A DNA stretch of 64,000 nt from Pseudooctadecabacter jejudonensis (lineage in GTDB: Bacteria > Pseudomonadota > Alphaproteobacteria > Rhodobacterales > Rhodobacteraceae). Below the pieces are notes generated by a model, which saw only the letters and a program-made list of their open reading frames with translations, searched no databases and was not told the DNA's origin. Of the stretch, positions 18,363-25,539 are shown piece after piece. A program made the position numbers and the translations under genes. The DNA lies in the NCBI RefSeq assembly GCF_900172275.1, contig NZ_FWFT01000005.1, forward strand, positions 124,001 through 188,000. Direction: 5' to 3'. The stretch's first letter is position 1; each line of letters begins with the position of its first letter.

Positions 18363-20141
18363 TTAGGCCAGTTGTGGCTTCATGTCGTCCTTGGAGATAC
18401 CGGCCACGGCCACAGGCTTTTTCATCGCGTCGCGGCGGAAGGGCTCACCCAGTTCCTGGTTGATCATGGCTTCGATCAAGGTGGTGATGCCGTTTTCCAT
18501 CTGGTCTTTGATGGCCTGGTTCAGGGCGTCTGTCAGCTCCTCCTGCGTGCGGGCAATCACACCCTTCAGGCCACAGGCGTTGGCGATGCCTGCATAGGAC
18601 ACTTGGGTGTCCAGTTCTGTGCCCACGAAGTTGTCGTCGAACCACAGGGTGGAGTTCCGCTTTTCCGCGCCCCACTGGTAGTTGCGGAAGACGATCTGCG
18701 TCACCGCTGGCCATTCGCCACGACCGATGGCTGTCAGTTCGTTGACCGCGATCCCGAAGGCACCGTCACCTGCAAAGCCAACCACAGGCACATCGCGCTG
18801 GCCGATCTTGGCGCCCACAATGGCGGGCAGGCCGTAGCCACAGGGGCCAAAGAGGCCGGGGGCCAGATATTTGCGGCCTTCGTCGAAGTCAGGGTAGGCG
18901 TTGCCGATGGCGCAGTTGTTGCCAATGTCGGAGGAGATGATCGCCTCACGGGGCAGTGCGCTTTGGATCGCGCGCCATGCCATGCGGGGGGACATCCAGT
19001 CAGGCTTGTCCGCGCGGGCACGTTCGTTCCAGGTGGTGCCTGGATCGTCGTCCTCGTGGTCCATGGAAGACAGCTGTTGCGCCCAACGGGATTTGGTTTC
19101 TGCGATCTTGGCTTTGCGGGCGTCACGGCCTGCGTCGCCTGCATCCGCGGAGAGGTTTTCGAGGATGCCTTTGGCCACTTTGGCCGCGTCACCGACGATA
19201 CCCACGGTGACCTTTTTGGTCAGACCGATGCGGTCTGGGTTGATGTCGACCTGAATGATCTTGGCGTCTGTGGGCCAGTAATCCATGCCGTAACCGGGCA
19301 GTGTGGAAAACGGGTTGAGGCGCGTGCCGAGGCAGACGACCACATCAGCGTCCTTGATCAATTCCATCCCAGCCTTGGACCCGTTGTAGCCCAGCGGGCC
19401 TGCAAACAGCGGGTGGGAGCCTGGGAAAGCGTCGTTGTGCTGGTAGCCCACGCAGACAGGCGCATCGAGCTTTTCGGCCAGCGCCTTGGACGCCTCAATC
19501 CCGCCTTCGGACAGGACCACACCGGCACCGTTCAGGATGACAGGGTTTTTCGCGCCGGAGATCAGCTCAGCCGCTTTTTTGACGGAGTTTTCGCCGCCAC
19601 CGGAGACTTCGAATTCAATCGGCTCGGGGATTTCGATGTCGACCACCTGGGTCCAGAAGTCACGCGGGATGTTGATTTGCGCAGGTCCGGACAGGCGCTT
19701 GGCCTTGGCGATGACGCGGGTCAGAACCTCGGCCACGCGGGTGGGGTCGCGCACCTCTTCCTGATAGGCCACACAGTCAGCGAACAGGTTCATCTGTTCC
19801 ATTTCCTGAAAGCCGCCCTGACCGATGGTCTTGTTGGCGGCCTGCGGTGTCACCAGCAGGCAGGGGGTGTGGTTCCAGTAGGCGGTTTTGACGGCGGTCA
19901 CGAAGTTGGTGATACCGGGGCCGTTTTGGGCGATCATCATGGACATGGCACCGGTGGCACGGGTGTAGCCGTCGGCCATCATCCCGGCTGAGCCTTCGTG
20001 CGCACAATCCCAAAAGGTGATGCCCGCATCAGGGAAGATGTCAGAAATGGGCATCATGGCGGAACCAATGATCCCGAAGGCATTGTCGATGCCATGGGCC
20101 TGTAGAACTTTTACGAAGGCTTCTTCGGTCGTCATTTTCAT
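18363..20141 (-). CDS. xsc: Sulfoacetaldehyde acetyltransferase
   Basis: Thiamine-diphosphate enzyme, 592 residues, the usual Xsc length. It turns sulfoacetaldehyde and phosphate into acetyl phosphate and sulfite, the C-S bond cleavage of C2 sulfonate breakdown. Seen: N-terminal ThDP pyrimidine domain with AHEGSAGMMADGYTRATG (the Glu needed for cofactor activation), IAQNGPGITNFVTAV, a central domain, and the pyrophosphate site GDGAFGIAVNELTAIGR with FRNYQWGAEKRN. The ATG follows AGGGGATTCCCAA; a start seven codons upstream is less likely. First gene of the leftward operon continuing through pta, ackA, TSUP and soeABC. TauR-like sites lie upstream. Confidence 0.96.
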   Translation of the reverse strand: MKMTTEEAFVKVLQAHGIDNAFGIIGSAMMPISDIFPDAGITFWDCAHEGSAGMMADGYTRATGAMSMMIAQNGPGITNFVTAVKTAYWNHTPCLLVTPQAANKTIGQGGFQEMEQMNLFADCVAYQEEVRDPTRVAEVLTRVIAKAKRLSGPAQINIPRDFWTQVVDIEIPEPIEFEVSGGGENSVKKAAELISGAKNPVILNGAGVVLSEGGIEASKALAEKLDAPVCVGYQHNDAFPGSHPLFAGPLGYNGSKAGMELIKDADVVVCLGTRLNPFSTLPGYGMDYWPTDAKIIQVDINPDRIGLTKKVTVGIVGDAAKVAKGILENLSADAGDAGRDARKAKIAETKSRWAQQLSSMDHEDDDPGTTWNERARADKPDWMSPRMAWRAIQSALPREAIISSDIGNNCAIGNAYPDFDEGRKYLAPGLFGPCGYGLPAIVGAKIGQRDVPVVGFAGDGAFGIAVNELTAIGRGEWPAVTQIVFRNYQWGAEKRNSTLWFDDNFVGTELDTQVSYAGIANACGLKGVIARTQEELTDALNQAIKDQMENGITTLIEAMINQELGEPFRRDAMKKPVAVAGISKDDMKPQLA

Positions 20142-20198
20142 TTGGGAATCCCCTCTGATCAAATTTGGGCTGAACTTACGGGTTTGTCGAACGGCCCG

Positions 20199-20252
20199 TT
20201 AGGTCCAGTTGGTTGTAGGTCTTACTGCCAGTGCTTTGAGAATTAAGACCAG
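20199..20252 (-). promoter_or_regulatory. Three TauR-like direct repeats upstream of xsc
   Basis: On the minus strand three ten-base words occur as direct repeats: CTGGTCTTAA (20243-20252), CTGGCAGTAA (20222-20231) and CTGGACCTAA (20199-20208), spaced 21 and 23 bases. I recall TauR sites being described as direct repeats near CTGGACYTAA; the first and third fit at nine or ten positions. The nearest ends 57 bases before the xsc ATG. Confidence 0.65.
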
Positions 20253-20316
20253 AAGTCTCATTTATGAAAGGTTTTGTCGAGTCGCGATTTCACCCCCGTG
20301 CGGCATCGGCGGGTCG

Positions 20317-21780
20317 TTAACCCATTTCGGCCAAGGTGCGTGCCAGCAGTGCGACACCTTCGGTGATGCGCGGCGTCGGAATAGAGCTGTAGGCAAGCCG
20401 GTAAAAGTTCTTGGGCGGATTCGGGTCTCCGAAAAACGCGTGGCCGGGTTCAATCAGAACCGATGACTTGGCCAGTCTTGCGGCAAGGTCGCGTGTGTCG
20501 ATGTGATCCGGCGCCCGCATCCACAGCGAGGACCCGCCAAAGCTGCCGCGTCCTGCGACGGTCAGCCCATGTGCGTTGACAGCGCGGTCAATGGTAGTGC
20601 GGCGGTCGTGAAACGCGCGGCTCATGCGGCGCACCAGAGCGTCATAATGACCACGGCTGAGGAAATAGGTGACGGTCCGCTGGATGTGTCCCGGTGGGTG
20701 CCGCAGGACAGAGGCGCGCAGGGCGCGGGCTTCGCGGATAAAGGGCGCGGGGCCGACAAGATAGCCCAAACGAAGCCCCGGAAACAGCGATTTGGAAAAG
20801 CTGCCCACGTAGATCACCCGCCCGTTCTTATCGAGGGATTTGAGCGCAGGAGACGGCGGTTTGAGGAACGACATCTCAAATTCGTAGTCATCCTCGACAA
20901 TCAGAAAATCGTCGCGTTCAGCCCTTTCGAGCAGTTCATGGCGCCGCGACATGGGCATGGTCGCCGCTGTGGGGCACTGGTGGCTGGGGGTGGTGAACAC
21001 CACGTCGGTGCCGTGGGGCAGATTGGCGGGCGGCAGGCCGTCGCCGTCCACGGGAATGGCATGCAGATGACAGCGCGATTGTTCAAGGATGCCGCGCAGG
21101 GCCGGATAACACGGGTCTTCGATGGCTGCCGTGCGCCGTTGGGTCAGCAGCACCTGCGCTGTCAGCCACAGGGCATTTTGTGCCCCCAAGGTCAGCAAAA
21201 TCTCATCGGGTTTGGCAAGGATGCCCCGGCGCGGCAGGGTCTGGCGGGCGATGAAATCCAGCAGTTTGGGGTCGTCACTGTCGAAATAATCCGCCGTGAG
21301 CGCATCGAAATCCTTGCGGCCCAGCGCCTCAAGTGCGCACAGGCGCCAGTTCGCACTGTCAAACAAGGTCGGGTCGGCTTGACCGTAGATAAAGGGATAG
21401 CGGTAGTCGGCCCAGTCCGCAGGCTTTGAAAAACTATCCAGTGAGGTGAACCGCTGGCCGATCGCGCGGGACCAATCCACGGTGCTGGCCCCTGCGGCCT
21501 TGGCCGGAAAATGGGGTGGTTCCGGTGCGTTGTCGGACACAAAATACCCAGACCGCCCGCGCGCCACGATGTAATCGTCGGCCAACAGTTCGGTAAACGC
21601 GAGTGTGACGGTAATGCGGCTGACGCCCAGATGTTCGGCCAGTTTGCGCGAGGAGGGGAGCTTTTCCCCCGGCCGAAACCGGCCCGCCAAAATACCCTCT
21701 GCCACAAGCTGGCGGATCTGCGTTTGCAGGGTGCCTTCGGCATCGGGTTTTAGAAAAAAAGTTTCAACAGGAAGGGCCAT
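20317..21780 (-). CDS. tauR: TauR-like MocR/GntR transcriptional regulator
   Basis: MocR-type regulator, 487 residues: an N-terminal GntR winged helix (residues about 15-80, GEKLPSSRKLAEHLGVSRIT) fused to a fold-type I aminotransferase domain. PLP-domain features: TLGAQNALWLTAQVL, EDPCYPALRGIL, FTTPSHQCPTA, VEDDYEFEM with the PLP-ring Asp, and the Schiff-base Lys in YVGSFSKSLFPGLRLGY. In Rhodobacter capsulatus TauR activates taurine genes; the location 175 bases upstream of xsc on the same strand supports the same role. The start chosen lies after the TauR-like sites; an ATG eight codons upstream would overlap one of them. No strong ribosome-binding site is seen for either. Confidence 0.87.
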   Translation of the reverse strand: MALPVETFFLKPDAEGTLQTQIRQLVAEGILAGRFRPGEKLPSSRKLAEHLGVSRITVTLAFTELLADDYIVARGRSGYFVSDNAPEPPHFPAKAAGASTVDWSRAIGQRFTSLDSFSKPADWADYRYPFIYGQADPTLFDSANWRLCALEALGRKDFDALTADYFDSDDPKLLDFIARQTLPRRGILAKPDEILLTLGAQNALWLTAQVLLTQRRTAAIEDPCYPALRGILEQSRCHLHAIPVDGDGLPPANLPHGTDVVFTTPSHQCPTAATMPMSRRHELLERAERDDFLIVEDDYEFEMSFLKPPSPALKSLDKNGRVIYVGSFSKSLFPGLRLGYLVGPAPFIREARALRASVLRHPPGHIQRTVTYFLSRGHYDALVRRMSRAFHDRRTTIDRAVNAHGLTVAGRGSFGGSSLWMRAPDHIDTRDLAARLAKSSVLIEPGHAFFGDPNPPKNFYRLAYSSIPTPRITEGVALLARTLAEMG

Positions 21781-21794
21781 GGGGCGCAGAATAG

Positions 21795-21826
21795 CTGGAC
21801 CCATGGGGGAAGTGAACTGGTCTTAT
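21795..21826 (+). promoter_or_regulatory. Two TauR-like direct repeats upstream of tauR
   Basis: CTGGACCCAT (21795-21804) and CTGGTCTTAT (21817-21826) read on the plus strand with 22-base spacing, matching the spacing at the xsc promoter. They lie 15-46 bases upstream of the chosen tauR start and suggest autoregulation. Confidence 0.55.
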
Positions 21827-21835
21827 GGGCGCAGA

Positions 21836-21881
21836 CAATTTCTCATCGAGAAATTGGTGACAAATCCTCGAAGAGGATTTG
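21836..21881. repeat. Tandem AT-rich hairpins
   Basis: Two perfect stems with three-base loops: CAATTTCTC/GAGAAATTG (21836-21856) and CAAATCCTC/GAGGATTTG (21861-21881), just beyond the stop codon of the protease gene. Same family as 10694-10738 and 39832-39878. Confidence 0.75.
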
Positions 21882-21891
21882 GCGGCGCCGC

Positions 21892-23868
21892 TTACTGCTG
21901 TTGTGCCACCATCCGTGCGAAGGCGCGACTGTCCACCGCCAAGTTGGCCTGCGCGAAGGGCGATTTGTCGTCGTCGGGGTTAAAGAACGTGCTGTCCACG
22001 GCGATGATTTTCCATGCGCCATCAACATTCAGCAAGAATGGTGATCCGCTGTCGCCCTGCGCTGTGTCGCATTCGTGCAGGATCGAATTGTCATCAAACG
22101 CCTCAACCACGCGACAGCCGACGTTGCCTGACAGGTTGTCGCCGGTGTCCCAGCTGTAGCCCGCCTGATTGACGATCAGACCAGACCGCCCAATCTGGCT
22201 GAGGTCAGCGGAGGTGAGTTCATGGACATCCAGATAGCCGACTTCATTCCCCAACGGGCGATCCAGTGTGACCAGCGCCCAGTCGTGGCCATTGCCGCCG
22301 CCAGCGGGCTGTGCGTCGGGGGTATAGTTGGGGTCAAACACCGCGCCTGTCACGCGAGCCTCCCCCATGGATTGGCCGACCGAAAGACCGGCGGTAAAGC
22401 TTACAGGGGTGAGGGTTTCCTCGCCCGTATCCGTGACGCAGTGGGCCGCCGTCAAAACCAGCGAAGGGCCCACAAGGGTGCCCGTGCACCCGCCGTCCTG
22501 CAGTTCCAGCGATCCGATAGCGGCCCATGGCATTTGTGTCGCATCGACCAGCAGGCGGTCATCGCGGCCAAAGAAGTGGTTTTCAAGGCCTGCAGGACGG
22601 GACCGGCCCAGACAATCGGCTGTGTCGCTGAACGCTTCACACGTGCCGTCTCCGCCCGAGGCCTCATTGCAGATGCCATCGAACGCGGTGTTGCAGGTAT
22701 CGGTGCGGTTGCGCAGATAGGCCACGGCGGCGCAATCGGTCACGTCCGTGCCTGAGGTGCAATTGTCCGTGCCGATGCCCGGTTCGTCACATTCGCCATC
22801 GTTGGCCCAGCGGCAACTGTCTTCGCCACCCAGAGCCAGCGCGCGGCAGTCCGTGGCGTCGGTGCCCGGGGTGCAATAGACGGTGCCCCCGAAAGTGGCA
22901 TCGTCGCATTCTCCGTCATTGCTATATTGGCAGCTGTCGTCGCCCAACTGGCCGCGTAGATCGGCAGGAACCAACGCCAGCAGACGTTCAAGGGCCGCAG
23001 GGGAATCGCCATAAAGGTTGCAATCCGTCGCGTCTGAGCCGTCGACGCAAGCGCCGCCGCCGCCGTAGCGCAGCTCGTCACATTCGCCGTCATTGGCAAA
23101 GGCGCAGCTGTCGTCCGCAATCCCCGCGGCCAGAAGGGCGCAGTCGGTCGCGTCGGTGCCATCGGCACAATAACCACCGCCCCCGTAGCGCGCTTCGTCG
23201 CATTCGTTGTCGCCGGACCATTCGCAGCTGTCGTCCCCGGCGGCTACGGCTGGCGCGGCTGTCGGCGCACCGCAATCGGTGGTGTCCGTGCCATCTGCGC
23301 AGAACCCTTGACCGCCGTAGCGGGCCTCATCGCAGGCGCCGTCGTTTGCGAACACGCAACTGTCCGCCTCATCCATAGGGGGCAGATCAGCCGTGGTTTG
23401 CACGTTGATCAGACAGTCCATCGCATCGGTGCCTGCATCGCACAGGCCAGACCCGCCAAAGGCTGCGTCATCGCATTCGCCATCGTTTGACCAGCGGCAG
23501 GTGTTGTCGCCCAGATTTCCAATAGACGTCGTATCAAGGCCCAGCGCATTGGCGCGCATCAGAAAATCGGCTTCCCGTTGCACAATCCAGTCGGCGCAAT
23601 CGGCGGTGTCTGAGCCATCAAGACAGGACCCCGTCCCGCCATGGCGGTATTCATCGCATTGGCCGTCAAAGGCAAACGAACAGCTGTTGTCGGCGATGCC
23701 TTTGGCCACAAGAACGCAATCATTTCCGTCGGTGTTGGGTTCGCAATAGCCCTGTCCGCCAAATCGAGCCTCATCGCATTCATTGTCATTGGCATAATCG
23801 CACGAGTTTTGCGCCGCAGCGGGTAGGGCGAGGATCAAACACAGCAGGGCAAGGGCAGAACGAAGCAT
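21892..23868 (-). CDS. Secreted trypsin-like serine protease with nine four-cysteine repeats
   Basis: A 658-residue exported protein. A signal peptide (residues 1-20, cleavage after AAAQ) is followed by nine repeats of about 31 residues, starting near 21, 61, 122, 169, 213, 253, 311, 350 and 390. Most keep C-x7-C-x10-C-x8-C, with words like DGECDE, RYGGGG and DGTDATDC. A chymotrypsin-fold domain follows from about 445, with His476 (TAAHC), Asp529 (GHDWAL) and Ser607 (GDSGSP) in place. The acidic, cysteine-rich repeats recall calcium-binding LDL-A or Lin12/Notch modules but have four cysteines, so I do not assign them. Monocistronic between tauR and tpa; no evident link to taurine. Confidence 0.88.
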   Translation of the reverse strand: MLRSALALLCLILALPAAAQNSCDYANDNECDEARFGGQGYCEPNTDGNDCVLVAKGIADNSCSFAFDGQCDEYRHGGTGSCLDGSDTADCADWIVQREADFLMRANALGLDTTSIGNLGDNTCRWSNDGECDDAAFGGSGLCDAGTDAMDCLINVQTTADLPPMDEADSCVFANDGACDEARYGGQGFCADGTDTTDCGAPTAAPAVAAGDDSCEWSGDNECDEARYGGGGYCADGTDATDCALLAAGIADDSCAFANDGECDELRYGGGGACVDGSDATDCNLYGDSPAALERLLALVPADLRGQLGDDSCQYSNDGECDDATFGGTVYCTPGTDATDCRALALGGEDSCRWANDGECDEPGIGTDNCTSGTDVTDCAAVAYLRNRTDTCNTAFDGICNEASGGDGTCEAFSDTADCLGRSRPAGLENHFFGRDDRLLVDATQMPWAAIGSLELQDGGCTGTLVGPSLVLTAAHCVTDTGEETLTPVSFTAGLSVGQSMGEARVTGAVFDPNYTPDAQPAGGGNGHDWALVTLDRPLGNEVGYLDVHELTSADLSQIGRSGLIVNQAGYSWDTGDNLSGNVGCRVVEAFDDNSILHECDTAQGDSGSPFLLNVDGAWKIIAVDSTFFNPDDDKSPFAQANLAVDSRAFARMVAQQQ

Positions 23869-23908
23869 AGAAAAAGGGCCTTATGACAAAAATGTGATCC
23901 CATCTTTC

Positions 23909-23945
23909 CAAAAAGAAAGGGCTGGGTCCACAGTGAACCCAGCCC
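23909..23945 (-). terminator. Rho-independent terminator of tpa
   Basis: Perfect nine-base-pair stem GGGCTGGGT/ACCCAGCCC with a nine-base loop; on the minus strand it is followed by TTTCTTTTT. It begins 24 bases after the tpa stop codon. Confidence 0.85.
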
Positions 23946-23969
23946 GCCCTTGTTTTTGTCTAGGTGCGT

Positions 23970-25358
23970 TTACGCGAAGACGCGGCCCAAGGCACCGTCG
24001 ACGGCATTGGTGATTTCATCAATGTCATCGGCTGTGGCGATCAGCGGGGGCGAGAAACACAACGTGTTGTTTTTGCTGGGGATCGACCGGTTGGTTGCCC
24101 CGATGATCACGCCTTGCTGCATGCAGTCCGCGACAACGGCCTGCACCATCTTTTCGTGCATCGGTTCTTTGGTGTCGCGGTCTGTGACCAGTTCGGCGCC
24201 GCAGAACAGGCCTTTGCCGCGCACATCACCGATCACGCGATGCTTTTCGGCCAGCGCCTGCAGGTTGTCGACCATGCGTGCACCCATCGTCAGGGTGTTG
24301 CCCAGCAGATCTTCATCCTCAAGGATGCGCATGTTTTCAAGTGCCGCCGCAGGGCCTGCGGTGCAGCCACCAAAGGTGGAAATGTCGCGGAAGTAATTCA
24401 TGGGATCGCTTGCGTCGTCCTTGAACAGCTCGAACACTTTTTCGGAGGTCACACAGCACGAAATTGCCGCATAGCCAGAGGCCACACCCTTGGCCATGGT
24501 CACAATATCAGGTTTCACGCCGTAGTTCTGATAGCCGAACCAGACACCCGTGCGGCCCATGCCGCAGACGACTTCGTCGATGTGCAACAGAATGTCGTAC
24601 TTTTCGCAAATCTCCTGCACACGTTCCCAATAGCCCTCGGGCGGGGTGATGACGCCACCGCCTGCGGTGACAGGTTCAAGACACAGGGCACCGACGGTGT
24701 CGGGACCTTCGCGCAGGATCACCTCTTCGATCTGGCCGGCGGCCCATTCGCCGTAGTTCTGATCGGGTGCGCCGTCCTGTTCGTGCTTGCGGTATTCCAT
24801 GCAGTGCGGCACGCGGATGAAATCAGGCGCGAAGGGGCCGTATTGCGCGTTGCGTTCGTCCTGCCCGCCTGCCGACATCGTCGCGAGGGTGGAGCCGTGG
24901 TAGTCGCGGTCACGGTACAGGATCTTCGTCTTTTTGCCGCCATAGCGTTTGTGGGCGATTTGGCGGACCATCTTGAACGCCTTCTCGTTCGCCTCAGAGC
25001 CAGAGTTGCAGTAATACACCCGCGTCATGCCCGGCATCTTCGCGATAAGCTTTTCAGCAAAAAGCGCGCCCGGAATGGTGCCCACGGTGCCGCCAAAGAA
25101 GTTCATTTTCAGGATCTGGTCGCGCACCGCGTTGGCGATGCTTTCACGGCCATAACCGACGTTGACGGTCCAGACGCCACCGGCGACGGCATCAAGGTGC
25201 TCCTTGCCGTGCTGATCCCAGACACGCATGCCTTTGCCTTCGACGATGATGCGCGGCTCGCCGGTCTCGAACGGCTTGTGCTGGATAAGGTGGTGCCAGA
25301 CGTGGGCGCGGTCGGCGTCGACGACGTGAGTAATATCGTTTGCTGTCATTCCGTCCAT
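23970..25358 (-). CDS. tpa: Taurine--pyruvate aminotransferase
   Basis: Class III (omega) aminotransferase, 462 residues, giving sulfoacetaldehyde and alanine from taurine and pyruvate. Seen: the start DITHVVDADRAHVWHHLIQH typical of Tpa, YCNSGSEANEKAFKM for phosphate binding, RDRDYHGST, EPVTAGGG, the cofactor Asp in LLHIDEVVCGMGRTG, and the Schiff-base Lys in VTMAKGVASGYA. AGGAGG lies eight bases before the ATG. It is a separate transcript from xsc, with its own terminator, and is divergent from copA. With Xsc it completes the taurine-to-acetyl-phosphate route; taurine uptake and alanine dehydrogenase genes are not in the window. Confidence 0.93.
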   Translation of the reverse strand: MDGMTANDITHVVDADRAHVWHHLIQHKPFETGEPRIIVEGKGMRVWDQHGKEHLDAVAGGVWTVNVGYGRESIANAVRDQILKMNFFGGTVGTIPGALFAEKLIAKMPGMTRVYYCNSGSEANEKAFKMVRQIAHKRYGGKKTKILYRDRDYHGSTLATMSAGGQDERNAQYGPFAPDFIRVPHCMEYRKHEQDGAPDQNYGEWAAGQIEEVILREGPDTVGALCLEPVTAGGGVITPPEGYWERVQEICEKYDILLHIDEVVCGMGRTGVWFGYQNYGVKPDIVTMAKGVASGYAAISCCVTSEKVFELFKDDASDPMNYFRDISTFGGCTAGPAAALENMRILEDEDLLGNTLTMGARMVDNLQALAEKHRVIGDVRGKGLFCGAELVTDRDTKEPMHEKMVQAVVADCMQQGVIIGATNRSIPSKNNTLCFSPPLIATADDIDEITNAVDGALGRVFA

Positions 25359-25488
25359 CGCTCGGACCTCCTGCTCGAATCAAAGGGGCGCAGTGTGCGC
25401 GATGCCATACTATTACGATTTTCGGGCATCCCAGATAGGGCCAGAGAGTTCGGCCGAATATCGCCAGTTTTGCCGCATGGGTTGCCGC

Positions 25489-25519
25489 TTGACCAAGGCT
25501 GCGCTGACGCCTTTATAGA
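25489..25519 (+). promoter_or_regulatory. MerR/CueR-type promoter of copA
   Basis: TTGACC and TATAGA are separated by exactly 19 bases, and the spacer has a dyad AAGGC/GCCTT centred in it. The long 19-base spacer with an internal dyad is the hallmark of promoters activated by MerR-family metal sensors such as CueR. The expected start of transcription is about 15 bases before the copA ATG. No merR-type gene is in the window. Confidence 0.65.
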
Positions 25520-25539
25520 AGGGGAAGAAGGGGCGCGTT

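Noticed and set aside
17868-19991. 707-residue open frame on the plus strand opposite xsc and pta
   Set aside because: Shadow of xsc, which has all thiamine-diphosphate motifs; the antisense product is His/Gly/Asp-rich without any family sign.
25359-25488. TauR sites upstream of tpa
   Set aside because: Only one partial CTGGCCCTA word is present, without a second copy at 21-23 bases, so I do not call a site.
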